The notes: generated by a model from the sequence alone, not told the origin. DNA of 64,000 bases from Bradyrhizobium lablabi (GCF_900141755.1 NZ_LT670844.1:3844001-3908000); one strand, 5' to 3'; counted from the stretch's first letter, positions 1 through 8,557 are shown. A program made the numbers and translations.

Positions 1-138
1 CGTCATCACCCGCGAAGGCGGGTGATCCAGTATCCCGGAGCAGGTGCGATAGAGCCGAGAAGCCGCGGCGTACTGTATACCCCGCTGGAGCCTGTCATCG
101 GGCTCGCCGAAGGCGAGACCCGGCGGCGGGGTATGACG
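1..138. repeat. Palindromic intergenic repeat, family F (copy 1)
   Basis: The left end begins CGTCATCACCCGCGAAGG and the right end closes with GGGGTATGACG, so the outer ends are inverted. The inner part shares GATCCAGTA and GCGGCGTACTG with a second copy at 20734-20831. The window edge may cut it. Elements of this kind are scattered between genes in Bradyrhizobium-type genomes; they carry no reading frame of interest. Confidence 0.7.
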
Positions 139-170
139 ATCGGATTTGGTTCGTCCGCCCTCAATCCTCA

Positions 171-425
171 TCAATAATCCCGATACGCCCGGCTGCGCGG
201 CGCGCGTCCATAGGCGACGCGCGGATTGACGTTGCACCAGACGCGACGGCCGGAGGCGGACGCGATGCATTGGGCATAGCTCCGGTAGGAGCAATCGCCC
301 GGATAACCAAATCCGCCGCCGGTGACGCACCAGGGGTAATCATGGGCGGCCGCAGGACCAGCGCCGGCCATGGTGGCGGCGCCGGCTGCCAGGAAAACCA
401 ACATCGCCAACTTCGCATTGCGCAT
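171..425 (-). CDS. DUF3551-family small secreted protein
   Basis: An 84-residue protein with an N-terminal signal peptide (MRNAKLAML, then a hydrophobic stretch ending at an AAAHD cleavage site near residue 28). The mature part carries four cysteines and the pattern YPWC...YPGDCSYRSYAQC, which is characteristic of the DUF3551 family common in Bradyrhizobium. I chose the ATG at 423-425 because AGAGGAG lies just upstream and because the signal peptide starts there; a longer frame reaches back to 548 without such support. The function of the family is not known; the protein is probably periplasmic or exported, with disulfides. It stands alone downstream of the Bug-protein gene on the same strand. 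Confidence 0.75.
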   Translation of the reverse strand: MRNAKLAMLVFLAAGAATMAGAGPAAAHDYPWCVTGGGFGYPGDCSYRSYAQCIASASGRRVWCNVNPRVAYGRAPRSRAYRDY

Positions 426-505
426 GAGTTTTATCTCCTCTGCCAAAGCTCGCGTCGCCTCGCATTGAGAACGAGACCGCTTGGGTAAGGTTCCGGAGGC
501 CGTCT

Positions 506-1495
506 TTATTCCACCTTGGCGCCGGAAAATTGCACCACCTTCTCCCATTTAGCGGTCTCGGCGGCGATCATCGCGCCGAACGCCTCCGGCGTGTCGATCA
601 GCGGCTCGCCGCCCAATTCGATCAGGCGCGCCCTCATCGCGGGCTCGGCGAGCACCGCGTTGATCTCGTGGTTGAGCTTCTCGATGATTTCCGGCGGCGT
701 CTTCTTTGGCGCGCCCATGCCGAACAGCGCGCTCGCTTCATAGCCCGGCACGGTTTCGGCGACGGTCGGCACGTCGGGCAGTTGCGGCGACCGCGCGGCC
801 GTCGTCACCGCAAGCGCACGCAGCCCGCCTTTGGCGATGTGCCCGATGATCGAGGGCATGTTGTCGAAAATCACCTGGACGCGATTGCCGAGCATGTCGG
901 TGATCGCGGGTGCTGCGCCCTTATAAGGAATGTGCTCCATCTTGATGCCCGCCATCGCCATGAACAATTCACCGGACAGATGCACCGACGTGCCGTTGCC
1001 CGACGACGCCATGTTCACCTTGCCCGGATTGGCCTTCACATAGGCGATGAACTCGGCGGCCGTCTTCGCCGGCACGTCCGGGGCGACCGTCATCACGTTC
1101 GGCACGCGGTTGAAGGCTGCGACCGGCGCGATGTCGCGAATGAAGTTGAATTTCAAATTGGTGTAGAGCGAGGCGTTGATATAATTCGCCGGGTTGACCA
1201 GCAGCACCGTGTAGCCATCGGGCGCGGCGTTGACCACCGTCTCGGTGCCGATGTTGTTGCCGGCGCCGGGCTTGTTCTCGATCACGAATTGCTGGCCGAG
1301 CTTTTCCGACAGCCGCTGGCCGATCAGACGCGCCAGGATGTCGGTCGCGCCGCCCGGCGGAAATCCGACCACAAAGCGCACCGGCCGCGTCGGATAATCC
1401 AGCGCCGAGGCGCCGCCGGTCGGAGCGATTGCCGCAACACCCATGGCAAGCACAAAAATCGCGGCGCGACGCGAAACCATCCAACGCAAAAGCAT
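506..1495 (-). CDS. Tripartite tricarboxylate transporter substrate-binding protein (Bug/TctC family)
   Basis: A 329-residue periplasmic solute receptor. Residues 1-31 form a signal peptide; the mature chain opens with YPTRPVRFVVGFPPGG and TDILAR, followed by the NKPGAGNNIGTE segment that defines Bug receptors. Length is normal for the family (about 320-330). Bug proteins bind carboxylates or other small organic anions and deliver them to TctAB permeases, but no permease genes are near, which is usual for the many orphan Bug genes of this bacterial group. The ATG start is preceded by GGGAGA with good spacing. The ligand cannot be told from sequence. Confidence 0.92.
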   Translation of the reverse strand: MLLRWMVSRRAAIFVLAMGVAAIAPTGGASALDYPTRPVRFVVGFPPGGATDILARLIGQRLSEKLGQQFVIENKPGAGNNIGTETVVNAAPDGYTVLLVNPANYINASLYTNLKFNFIRDIAPVAAFNRVPNVMTVAPDVPAKTAAEFIAYVKANPGKVNMASSGNGTSVHLSGELFMAMAGIKMEHIPYKGAAPAITDMLGNRVQVIFDNMPSIIGHIAKGGLRALAVTTAARSPQLPDVPTVAETVPGYEASALFGMGAPKKTPPEIIEKLNHEINAVLAEPAMRARLIELGGEPLIDTPEAFGAMIAAETAKWEKVVQFSGAKVE

Positions 1496-1634
1496 AAAAA
1501 GTCTCCCTGTTATCCGGAATTACGCATCCGGTATGTTGTTGTTGAATTGACGATCGGCACGCGTTGTAACAAACAAAGCGCGATACGGCCAATAGGGCAG
1601 CTAAAGCACCGAACCGCGACCAAAGGATAAGCTG

Positions 1635-2051
1635 ATGTCTGTCAAAGTGAATGCGCTCGACCATCTCGTGATCAATGTCGCCGACGTGGCGCGCTCGGCT
1701 GCGTGGTACCAAAAGATCCTCGGCATGGAGATCAGGGTGTTCGATCCCGGCCCAGGCAGGGCGCCGCGGACCTCGCTGATGTTCGGCAACCAGAAGATCA
1801 ATGTGCGGCCGCGCGACGCCGACAAGGTCGACTGGTTCACCGCCGATCATGAAACCGCCGGCAGTGACGATCTGTGCTTTCTCACTTCAAGCACACCGGA
1901 GGAGGTGGTCGCGCATCTCAAAGCGCACGGCGTCGCGATCGAGGAAGGCCCGACCGAGCGGCAGGGCGCTCGCGGCACGCTGCGCTCGGTCTATTGCCGG
2001 GATCCGGACGGCAGTTTGATCGAGATCTCGTCGTATGCGGGGGAGGCTTAG
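1635..2051 (+). CDS. VOC (glyoxalase/bleomycin-resistance/dioxygenase) superfamily protein
   Basis: A 138-residue single-domain protein. It begins with LDHLVINVADV and AAWYQKILGM, the first beta-alpha-beta-beta-beta unit of the vicinal oxygen chelate fold, and ends with VYCRDPDGSLIEIS, the usual metal-ligand glutamate region. Members bind a divalent metal and act as lyases, isomerases, dioxygenases or antibiotic-binding proteins; the substrate here is unknown. The start ATG follows AAGGAT at 7 nt. It diverges from the Bug gene, and its stop is followed by a palindromic repeat. Confidence 0.85.
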   Translation: MSVKVNALDHLVINVADVARSAAWYQKILGMEIRVFDPGPGRAPRTSLMFGNQKINVRPRDADKVDWFTADHETAGSDDLCFLTSSTPEEVVAHLKAHGVAIEEGPTERQGARGTLRSVYCRDPDGSLIEISSYAGEA

Positions 2052-2056
2052 GTCCC

Positions 2057-2146
2057 TCCCCGTCATTGCGAGGAGCGAAGCGACGAAGCAATCCAGCTTG
2101 CTTTGCCGCCCGATGGATTGCTTCGCTTCGCTCGCAATGACGGGGA
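2057..2146. repeat. Palindromic repeat, family A (GTCATTGCGAG type), copy 1
   Basis: The ends TCCCCGTCATTGCGAG and CTCGCAATGACGGGGA are inverted copies; inside, GAAGCAATCCA and TGGATTGCTTC also pair, so the whole 90 bp can fold into one long hairpin. A second copy lies at 8398-8493. This is a frequent intergenic element in the Bradyrhizobium group and may act as a transcription end for the VOC gene. Confidence 0.85.
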
Positions 2147-2249
2147 TAGGGCTATGCTCCCTTACCGATTTGCCCGCGGCGCGCTCCGGTGGCAGAAAGG
2201 CTTCCAAGCCAATGAAAAAAGCAGCCATCAAGGCTGCGCGGGAGGATAA

Positions 2250-3836
2250 ATGTCGGCTTCACAAACCGCGCCCGGCGTGGTCGGCCCGTTCGCGGGGCTC
2301 GACGTACCGTGGCTGCTCAAGATGCGCGCCGAAACGCGCCGCGACCATCCGTTTCTGATCTGGGCGCCATTCGATGCGCCGGCGCGGAAATGGACTTACG
2401 GCGAATTTTACGAGCGCGTCGGCGCGCTCGCGGCGGGTCTCGCCCAACGTGGCATCAGACCTGGCGAATACGTCCTGATACATCTCGACAATTGCATCGA
2501 GGCGATGCTCGCCTGGTTCGCCTGCGTCGATCTCGGCGCCATCGCGGTGACCACCAACACCCGCTCCGCGCCGGCGGAGGTGGAATATTTCGCCGATCAT
2601 TGCGGTGCGGTGGCCGCGATCACGCAACCGGCCTATGCCGAGACGATCTCGGCGCATTGCCGGAACCTGCGCTGGTTGGCGGTGATTTCGCATGACGCGG
2701 GCACCCCGCCCGCGCAAGGCCATGCCGCGCCGCGTAGCGACAGTTTTGAAAGCCTGTTCGCCGACAGCGCCGACCGGCCGCGCCGTGTGGCCGATCCGCA
2801 CGCCGCCTGCAGCGTGCAATACACCTCCGGCACCACGTCGCGGCCGAAGGCGGTGCTATGGACGCACGCCAACGCGCTGTGGGGCGCCAAGGTAAACGCT
2901 TCGCACCAGGATTTGCACCAAGGCGACGTGCACCAGACTTATCTGCCGCTGTTTCACACCAACGCGCTGGCTTATTCGATGCTGGCGAGCCTGTGGGTCG
3001 GCGGGACCTGTGTGATCCAGCCGCGGTTCTCGGCAAGCCGGTTCTGGAGCGTAGCACTGGAACACGGCTGCAGCTGGACCTCGACGATTCCGTTCTGCAT
3101 GAAGGCGCTGCTGGAGCACGAGATCCCCAAACAGCACAAATTCCGCCTTTGGGGCACGGCGGTGTGCGAGCCGCCGGCCTTTTCCAGTTTCGGCATCAAG
3201 ATCATCGGCTGGTGGGGCATGACCGAAACCATCACCCATGGCATCATAGGCGAGGTCGACCAGCCCAACACGCCGATGTCGATCGGCCGTGCGGCGGCGG
3301 AATATTCGATCCGCATCACCGACGATGACGGCGCGCCGACGCCGGTCGGCGGCACCGGCAATCTCCTGATCAAGGGTATTCCCGGGCTGTCGCTGTTCAA
3401 GGAATATCTGCATAACGAAAAAGCCACCCGCGAGAGTTTTGACGAACACGGCTATTTCATCACCGGCGACCGTGTCACGCTGTTGGACAATGGCTTCATA
3501 AAATTCGGCGACCGCGCCAAGGACATGCTGAAGGTCGGCGGCGAGAATGTCGCGGCCTCCGAGATCGAGCAGGTGATCGCGCTGGTGCCCGGCGTCCGCG
3601 AAGCCGCAGTGGTCGCGAAAAAACATCCGATGCTCGACGAAGTGCCGGTCGTCTTCATCGTCCCGCAGGCCGGTGTCGAGCGCGCGCCGCCCGATTTGCA
3701 CGATAGCGTCATGGCGGCCTGCCGCAGCGCGTTGGCCGATTTCAAGGTGCCCCGTGAAATTCACTTCGTCGACGACATGCCGCGCTCGACCCTGGAGAAG
3801 GTGGCGAAGGCGGAATTGCGGAAGATGTTGAGCTAG
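2250..3836 (+). CDS. AMP-binding acyl-CoA synthetase / ligase
   Basis: A 528-residue ANL-superfamily enzyme that activates a carboxylic acid with ATP and joins it to CoA. Visible motifs: the phosphate-binding loop YTSGTTSRPK near residue 190, GWWGMTET near 319, the hinge region GDRAKDMLKVGGENV near 420, and a conserved lysine in STLEKVAK close to the C-terminus. The ATG is preceded by GGGAGG. The protein resembles crotonobetaine/carnitine-CoA ligase-like and long-chain acyl-CoA synthetases; the acid used cannot be fixed. It is convergent with the P450 gene, only 16 bp apart. Confidence 0.92.
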   Translation: MSASQTAPGVVGPFAGLDVPWLLKMRAETRRDHPFLIWAPFDAPARKWTYGEFYERVGALAAGLAQRGIRPGEYVLIHLDNCIEAMLAWFACVDLGAIAVTTNTRSAPAEVEYFADHCGAVAAITQPAYAETISAHCRNLRWLAVISHDAGTPPAQGHAAPRSDSFESLFADSADRPRRVADPHAACSVQYTSGTTSRPKAVLWTHANALWGAKVNASHQDLHQGDVHQTYLPLFHTNALAYSMLASLWVGGTCVIQPRFSASRFWSVALEHGCSWTSTIPFCMKALLEHEIPKQHKFRLWGTAVCEPPAFSSFGIKIIGWWGMTETITHGIIGEVDQPNTPMSIGRAAAEYSIRITDDDGAPTPVGGTGNLLIKGIPGLSLFKEYLHNEKATRESFDEHGYFITGDRVTLLDNGFIKFGDRAKDMLKVGGENVAASEIEQVIALVPGVREAAVVAKKHPMLDEVPVVFIVPQAGVERAPPDLHDSVMAACRSALADFKVPREIHFVDDMPRSTLEKVAKAELRKMLS

Positions 3837-3852
3837 AAGCTGCGAAAACTCC

Positions 3853-5130
3853 TCAGTTCAGCTCGAACCGGATCGGCAGCTTCTTGGGGCCGTTGACGAA
3901 AAAGGCCTGCGTCATCTTCACCTCGCCGTCGAGGGCAAGCGATCTCAGTCGCGGCAGCAGCTCCTCGAACAGGATTCGCATTTCCATCTTGGCTAGGTAT
4001 TGCCCGAGACAGAGATGCGCGCCATAGCCGAAGGCGACATGGCGGTTCGGCTTGCGGTCGCATCGGAACGCGAAGGGCTCCTCAAAAACCTCCTCGTCGC
4101 GGTTGCCGGAGGCGTAACACAGCATCAGCCAATCGCCCTTGGCGATCCTGCGCGAACCGAGATCGGTGTCGGCGGTCGCCGATCGCATGAAATGCTTGAC
4201 CGGGGTCATCCAGCGAATGGCCTCATCGACCAGCCCGGGGATGAGTTCCGGATTGGCTTTGACCTTGGCGAATTGTTCCGGATTTTCCGCCAGCGCCCAG
4301 ATCGCACCGGCGGTCGACGATGACGTCGTATCGTGGCCGGCGGTGGCGACGATCATGTAATAGCTCGTCATGTCCCGCTCGGGCAGATAGTCGCCGTTGA
4401 TCTTGCCGTTGGCGATCACGGTGGCGAGATCGTCGCGCGGCTCGGCGCGCCGGTCGGCGGTTATCTTTGCGAAATAGTCGCCGAAGTCCTTCACGACGGC
4501 CTCGATCATGGCGGAAAACATTTCCGGCCCGATCGTATCCCTGAACCGCGCCGTATCCGGGTCCTGCGCGCCGAACAGCTCCTGGGTGAGCTTCAGCATT
4601 CTCGGCTCGTCCGCTTCCGGAACCCCGAGAATTTCCATGATGACGTGCAAGGGATATCCGAGCGCCACGTCGGCGACGAAGTCGCAGGCCCCGCCATGCG
4701 CCATCATGCGCTCGACGGCGCCGCGGGCCTTGGTGCGGACCCTCGCCTCGAATTTCCCGAGATTGACCGGCATGAACCAGGACTGTGTCAGCGCCCGGTA
4801 TTTCGGATGGTCGGGCGCATCCATCTGCACCAGCGAACGAACGAGGTTCGGCGTGCCGGTGATCTTGCGTGTCCGTTGCTCGACGGTCTTCGTCGTCAGC
4901 GTCGTCGGCCGATCGGCATTGTGAAACAGCTCGTTCTGCCGGCTGACGGCCTGGATATGGGCATGCTTGGTGACGACCCAGAACGGATCGAACCCCTCCG
5001 GCCGCGCGATGCCGAGCGGATTGTTGGCCCGCAGCCAGCGATAGGTATCGTGAAGGCGATCATCGGCATAGGCCGCCGGATTGACCAGCGTCGCGGCGAT
5101 GTCGGCCGGGAGGTAGGTACTCGGGCTCAA
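3853..5130 (-). CDS. Cytochrome P450
   Basis: A 425-residue soluble bacterial P450. The I-helix oxygen-activation motif AGHDTT is near residue 262, the K-helix ExxR (EAIR) near 301, and the heme-thiolate loop FGYGAHLCLGQ near 365-375 with its cysteine. Length matches soluble class I P450s, which need a ferredoxin and ferredoxin reductase; no such genes are adjacent. The best start is the TTG at 5128-5130, preceded by AAGGTG at proper spacing. The substrate is unknown; the acyl-CoA synthetase next door suggests, only weakly, lipid or steroid-like substrates. Confidence 0.95.
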   Translation of the reverse strand: MSPSTYLPADIAATLVNPAAYADDRLHDTYRWLRANNPLGIARPEGFDPFWVVTKHAHIQAVSRQNELFHNADRPTTLTTKTVEQRTRKITGTPNLVRSLVQMDAPDHPKYRALTQSWFMPVNLGKFEARVRTKARGAVERMMAHGGACDFVADVALGYPLHVIMEILGVPEADEPRMLKLTQELFGAQDPDTARFRDTIGPEMFSAMIEAVVKDFGDYFAKITADRRAEPRDDLATVIANGKINGDYLPERDMTSYYMIVATAGHDTTSSSTAGAIWALAENPEQFAKVKANPELIPGLVDEAIRWMTPVKHFMRSATADTDLGSRRIAKGDWLMLCYASGNRDEEVFEEPFAFRCDRKPNRHVAFGYGAHLCLGQYLAKMEMRILFEELLPRLRSLALDGEVKMTQAFFVNGPKKLPIRFELN

Positions 5131-5242
5131 ATCACACCTTTTGGTTCTGCCGGCGCGAGAATGTTCGAACCAGCCGAGAGCGGCTTGCGTTTAGCGGCTA
5201 ACATAACCACGCGGCCAAGGCGTAATTGAGGATTGGATTTTT

Positions 5243-5270
5243 CGTCGTCCCGGCGCAGGCCCGGACGACG
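5243..5270. repeat. Short perfect palindrome between two minus-strand genes
   Basis: The arms CGTCGTCC and GGACGACG pair perfectly over 8 bp around a 12-nt loop. It lies just after the HD-GYP stop codon and may end that transcript, although no T-run follows on the minus strand. Confidence 0.5.
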
Positions 5271-5282
5271 ACACCGGCGCAA

Positions 5283-6428
5283 TCAAAACGACCCGAACGC
5301 CACCGGGCGGAAGGATTGCAGCAGATGCTGGTCGAGCTTGTCACCCATCTGCTCCATGATCCCGAACGCCTTGGCGTGGGTGAAGGGCAACCGGTAGGCG
5401 CGTCGCTCCACCAGCGCGGCGTGGATATCCACGATCGTGGTCAGGCGCACGATGTCGCTGATCTGATTGCCGCGCAGGCCGCTCGGATATCCGGTGCCGT
5501 CGAGGTACTCGTGATGGTGCAGCACCACATCCAGCATCTCAGGCGGAAAGCCGCCTTGGGCTGCGAGCGCGTCATAGCCGAGTTGCGGGTGCTGGCGGAT
5601 GACTTCCAGTTCCTCGTCGGAGAGCTTGGCCCGCTTGTCGAGGATCGCGACCGGGACAAAGGCCTTGCCGACATCGTGCAGCAGGGCTGCGCGGGCGAGC
5701 CGGCGCTGGTCGTCCTCGCGCATCCCGAGATGCTGCGCGAACGCAACCGCGAAGCCGGTGACGAACAGGCAATGGCGGTAGCTGTCGGTGTGATGGCGGC
5801 CGACGGTCGTGAGCCACTCCCGCAGCGAGGTCCGCTTGATGGCCTTGAGAATCTTGTTTTCCGCCTCGATGATGTCGGCGTAGGTCAGCGGCACGCCCGC
5901 CGGAAGCTTCTGGAAGATCTTGACCATCACCGCATGCGCCGCCTCGATGCCGCGGTTCAGGGCTTTGCCGCTGGCGGTGGCGTCGAACCTGACTGTGTCC
6001 GGAAACGCCGCGCTGATGCGATGCAGGATGCCCGCGGCATCGAACGGGCGCGAGATCGTGTCGGTGGCGCCCAGCGCCCAGGCCTGCATCGAGCCATGAT
6101 GAAGGGCGTCGGCGAGCACGAACAGCCGCGGCATCGAGCGGTAGGCTTCGCCGCGCAGCTTGTTGCGGACCTGCTGCACGCTCTCGGACGACCGCAAATT
6201 GATATCGACCACGATGCCGGAGAAATGATCGGCGGGTTCATCGGGGAGTTCCGATGTCGAGATGGTATCGACTTCGCCCGCGGTCTTCAGAATGTCGGCT
6301 AGTTCACGGCTCTGATCGCTCCGATCCGACGCCAGCAGCAACCGGCGCTTGGTCGAAGTCTTGTTGGCGAGAGCTGTCATGGATCCTCGACTAATGACGG
6401 TAGTGGCCGGCATCAAGGAATACCTCAT
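5283..6428 (-). CDS. HD-GYP domain protein with degenerate receiver domain
   Basis: A 381-residue protein. The N-terminal about 130 residues look like a response-regulator receiver (RRLLLASD, FSGIVVDINL, TDTISRPFDA), but the usual conserved lysine of the KPF motif is an arginine here. The C-terminal half is an HD-GYP phosphodiesterase: HDVGK near residue 250 and HHHEYLDGTGYP near 302 are intact. HD-GYP enzymes linearise cyclic di-GMP, so this should lower c-di-GMP and influence motility or surface life. Three starts are possible (6428, 6413, 6380); I keep the longest, which has AAGGGA upstream. It diverges from the hydrolase at 6630. Confidence 0.88.
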   Translation of the reverse strand: MRYSLMPATTVISRGSMTALANKTSTKRRLLLASDRSDQSRELADILKTAGEVDTISTSELPDEPADHFSGIVVDINLRSSESVQQVRNKLRGEAYRSMPRLFVLADALHHGSMQAWALGATDTISRPFDAAGILHRISAAFPDTVRFDATASGKALNRGIEAAHAVMVKIFQKLPAGVPLTYADIIEAENKILKAIKRTSLREWLTTVGRHHTDSYRHCLFVTGFAVAFAQHLGMREDDQRRLARAALLHDVGKAFVPVAILDKRAKLSDEELEVIRQHPQLGYDALAAQGGFPPEMLDVVLHHHEYLDGTGYPSGLRGNQISDIVRLTTIVDIHAALVERRAYRLPFTHAKAFGIMEQMGDKLDQHLLQSFRPVAFGSF

Positions 6429-6629
6429 GAGGCATTCCCTTGAGCTTAAGAGAGATTGTGAACGCTGCTATATTGTCGAACCTAAAAATTGAACGAATGC
6501 CCGGGCCCCGCCCGCGCCCTTCCGATTCGATCTGAGATTTCAAGGGTTCGGCACGCTTGCGCCGATCCCGAATGGATACGAGAGTGTTAACCGCAGGCAC
6601 GCCTCGCCAAAGGACGGAGAAAAAAAATC

Positions 6630-7532
6630 TTGACCAATCTCGTCCGCGTTCGAACCGCCGTGCTGGATGCGGCTTGCGAGGCGAGCGGTCCGCAAGACGC
6701 CGTCCCGGTGGTGCTGCTGCATGGATTTCCCTACGACCCGCGCGCCTTCGACGACGTCACAGCGCTTCTCAACCAGGCCGGTTTGCGCACCATCGTGCCG
6801 TATCTGCGCGGCTATGGGGCGACGCGATTTCTTTCCAAGGACACGCCGCGATCCGGCGAGCAGGCCGCCCTTGGCCAGGACCTGCTTGAGCTGCTCGACG
6901 CGCTCAACATTGAGCGCGCGATCCTTGCCGGATTCGACTGGGGCGGCCGCGCGGCCTGTATCGTTTCGGCCTTGTGGCCGGAACGCGTGCTCGCCCTCGT
7001 CAGTTGCACCGGCTACAACATCCAGGACATCGCGCGATCGCAGAAGCCGGCCGATCCGGCGCAGGAGTTGCGGTTCTGGTACCAATATTATTTTCACACC
7101 GAGCGGGGACGCAACGGCCTGACCGGGAACCGCGGCGAGTTTTGCAAATTGCTCTGGAAATTGTGGTCGCCGGCGTGGGCGTTCGACGAGGCGACATTCG
7201 ACCGGACAGCGGCCTCTTTTGCCAACGACGATTTCGTCGATGTGGTCATTCACTCCTATCGCCACCGCCTGCAGAATGCGCCGGGCGATCCGCGCTACGC
7301 CGGCATCGAGGCGAGATTGGCCGCACAGCCGAAAATCTCCGTCCCGACCATCAACATTCATGGCGCCGTGGACGGGGTAAATCCGGTGCGGAGCTCCGAG
7401 GGGCACGCAAAGTATTTCGGTGCGCAATACCAGCGCCGCGTGTTCGAAGGTGTCGGACATAATCCGCCGCAGGAGGATCCGAAGGGTTTTGCGGAGGCGA
7501 TTTTGGATGTTCGGAAGATGGCGGGAGAATAG
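6630..7532 (+). CDS. Alpha/beta hydrolase, epoxide-hydrolase / haloalkane-dehalogenase-like
   Basis: A 300-residue alpha/beta hydrolase. The oxyanion motif HGFP is at residues 31-34, the nucleophile elbow is GFDWGG near 100-105, and the catalytic histidine sits in GVGHNPP near 275. An aspartate at the elbow in place of serine marks the epoxide hydrolase / dehalogenase branch, which works through an alkyl-enzyme ester. The start is a TTG at 6630, preceded by GGACGGAGA, which is purine-rich and well spaced; no in-frame ATG fits as well. The natural substrate is unknown. An 1 kb repeat field follows. Confidence 0.85.
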   Translation: MTNLVRVRTAVLDAACEASGPQDAVPVVLLHGFPYDPRAFDDVTALLNQAGLRTIVPYLRGYGATRFLSKDTPRSGEQAALGQDLLELLDALNIERAILAGFDWGGRAACIVSALWPERVLALVSCTGYNIQDIARSQKPADPAQELRFWYQYYFHTERGRNGLTGNRGEFCKLLWKLWSPAWAFDEATFDRTAASFANDDFVDVVIHSYRHRLQNAPGDPRYAGIEARLAAQPKISVPTINIHGAVDGVNPVRSSEGHAKYFGAQYQRRVFEGVGHNPPQEDPKGFAEAILDVRKMAGE

Positions 7533-7578
7533 CGCGACTTCCCTCCTATTCAACTTTCAAACAGCCAATTCCCGTTTT

Positions 7579-7733
7579 CGTCATGGCCGGGCTTCGTCCC
7601 GGCCATCCACGTCTTGGCAGGGGGCGAATGGCGAGTAGCGAATGGCGAATTTCTATTCGCTACTCTCCATTCGCTATTCGCCTATTCGCGTGCGGCCAAG
7701 ACGTGGATGCCCGGGACAAGCCCGGGCATGACG
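7579..7733. repeat. Composite palindrome, family G, with nested GCGAATGGCGAG palindrome
   Basis: The outer ends CGTCATGGCCGGG...CCCGGGCATGACG are inverted, and ATCCACGTCTTG near the left end pairs with CAAGACGTGGAT near the right end. Nested within, 7624-7689 contains GCGAATGGCGAGTAGCG and an inverted partner around CGCTACTCTCCATTCGC. It looks like one repeat family inserted into another. A half copy of the outer part lies at 59356-59390. Confidence 0.75.
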
Positions 7734-7764
7734 AGCTCCGATATAAAGCGCGAACTTCAAACGC

Positions 7765-8160
7765 AGTTTCACGATCTCGCGGCGCGAAGCGCCCGAGTTG
7801 TGCAAGAAACTTCCGCCCCCAAGAGGGCGTGGGGAATGCCGGGCGCCGATGCACCCGCAGCCGCGCGTGTAGTGTAGTAAACACGCGCGTTAGTCACCAC
7901 AGGTCCACCGGAACATCCCGGCATTCCCGCACGCAATGGTTTTAACGGGTTCCTTCGTGCTCTCCCCGGTGACCGGGCTCTTTTGCCACCGTCATTGATG
8001 GAGTTACCTTCACCAACTTGACACCAGCGTCGGGGTGTCAGGACCACACGACTTCACCGTCCGCTTAAGCGCTGTTCGTCAATACCGCCACCGCGTCCAC
8101 CGCATCCCATCCCGCGTTCGTGACGACCGCGAAGCGCCCCTCGAGTGGGACGAGACGGCA
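7765..8160. repeat. Dispersed structured element, copy 1 (possible structured RNA or mobile element)
   Basis: A roughly 400-bp non-coding element that is also present, diverged, at 51729-52225. Conserved blocks include CTCGCGGCGCGA, GGGAATGCCGG, GCACCCGC, GCAATGGTTTTA, CTCTCCCCGG, and GTCAGGACCACACGACTTC. It contains six stems: CTCG/CGAG with GGCGC/GCGCC (7776-7797), CGCCC/GGGCG (7814-7829), a 12-bp outer stem 7832-7843 with 7917-7928 that encloses a 9-bp stem 7862-7870 with 7881-7889, CCCGG/CCGGG (7965-7977), and TGACACC/GGTGTCA (8019-8025 with 8034-8040). Most stems in the second copy are kept by compensatory changes. Open frames inside it, in both orientations, look spurious. The ends are approximate. 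Confidence 0.75.
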
Positions 8161-8229
8161 TAATTAGCGAAGTGATTTGCGTGAGAACGAAACAGGAATA
8201 TTTTTGCAAAGAGGGCTGGACAGGTTTTT

Positions 8230-8256
8230 ACTGATTTGCCCGTCGGGCAAATCAGT
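8230..8256. repeat. Perfect 13-bp palindrome (ACTGATTTGCCCG arms)
   Basis: ACTGATTTGCCCG is followed by one T and then its exact reverse complement. A T-run precedes it at 8225-8229. I recognise the motif as common in Bradyrhizobium intergenic regions, but know no function for it. Confidence 0.8.
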
Positions 8257-8267
8257 GCCGCACATTC

Positions 8268-8385
8268 CCGTCATCCTGAGGTGCGAGCTTTGCGGTGCAC
8301 TTGCACCGCTGGGCGAGCCTCGAAGGATGGGCCGCGGGCTGTCATCCTTCGAGGCTCGCGAAGAGCTCGCACCTCAGGATGACGG
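8268..8385. repeat. Palindromic repeat, family B (CATCCTGAGG type), copy 1
   Basis: CCGTCATCCTGAGGTGCGAG at the left end is matched by its inverse at the right end, and GCCTCGAAGGAT pairs with ATCCTTCGAGGC inside. The whole 118 bp can fold on itself. A related copy lies at 38260-38421. Confidence 0.85.
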
Positions 8386-8397
8386 TTTGAGCTCTCA

Positions 8398-8493
8398 CCC
8401 CGTCATTGCGAGGAGCACTTGCGACGAAGCAATCCAGCTTTCTGTGTCGCGGCGCCAAAGCTGGATTGCTTCGCTTCGCTCGCAATGACGGGG
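8398..8493. repeat. Palindromic repeat, family A, copy 2
   Basis: Same element as 2057-2146: ends CCCGTCATTGCGAG and CTCGCAATGACGGG are inverted, with CAATCCAGCTT and AAAGCTGGATTG forming the inner pairs. Confidence 0.85.
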
Positions 8494-8525
8494 AGAGAGA
8501 CGTGCGCGCCGCCGCCCGAAAAAAA

Positions 8526-8557
8526 ATCCGCCGGAAGCAAAAACCTCCGGCGGATTG
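8526..8557 (-). terminator. Rho-independent terminator of the molybdenum hydroxylase genes
   Basis: AATCCGCCGGA (8526-8536) and TCCGGCGGATT (8547-8557) form an 11-bp stem. Read on the minus strand the stem is followed by a run of T (A-run at 8519-8527), as expected for termination 24 nt after the stop codon of the large-subunit gene. Confidence 0.8.

Noticed and set aside
530..1630. Long frames antisense to the Bug gene, and similar long antisense frames at other genes
   Set aside because: They are rich in Arg, His and Gly, mirror the codon bias of the true gene on the other strand, and have no homology-like motifs.
6540..7553. 337-codon frame on the minus strand antisense to the epoxide-hydrolase-like gene
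   Set aside because: The plus-strand frame carries HGFP, GFDWGG and GVGHNPP motifs; the minus-strand frame carries none and is a shadow.
7769..8047. 92-codon protein inside the structured element
   Set aside because: The corresponding region in the second copy does not keep the frame, whereas stems are kept; it is a spurious frame.
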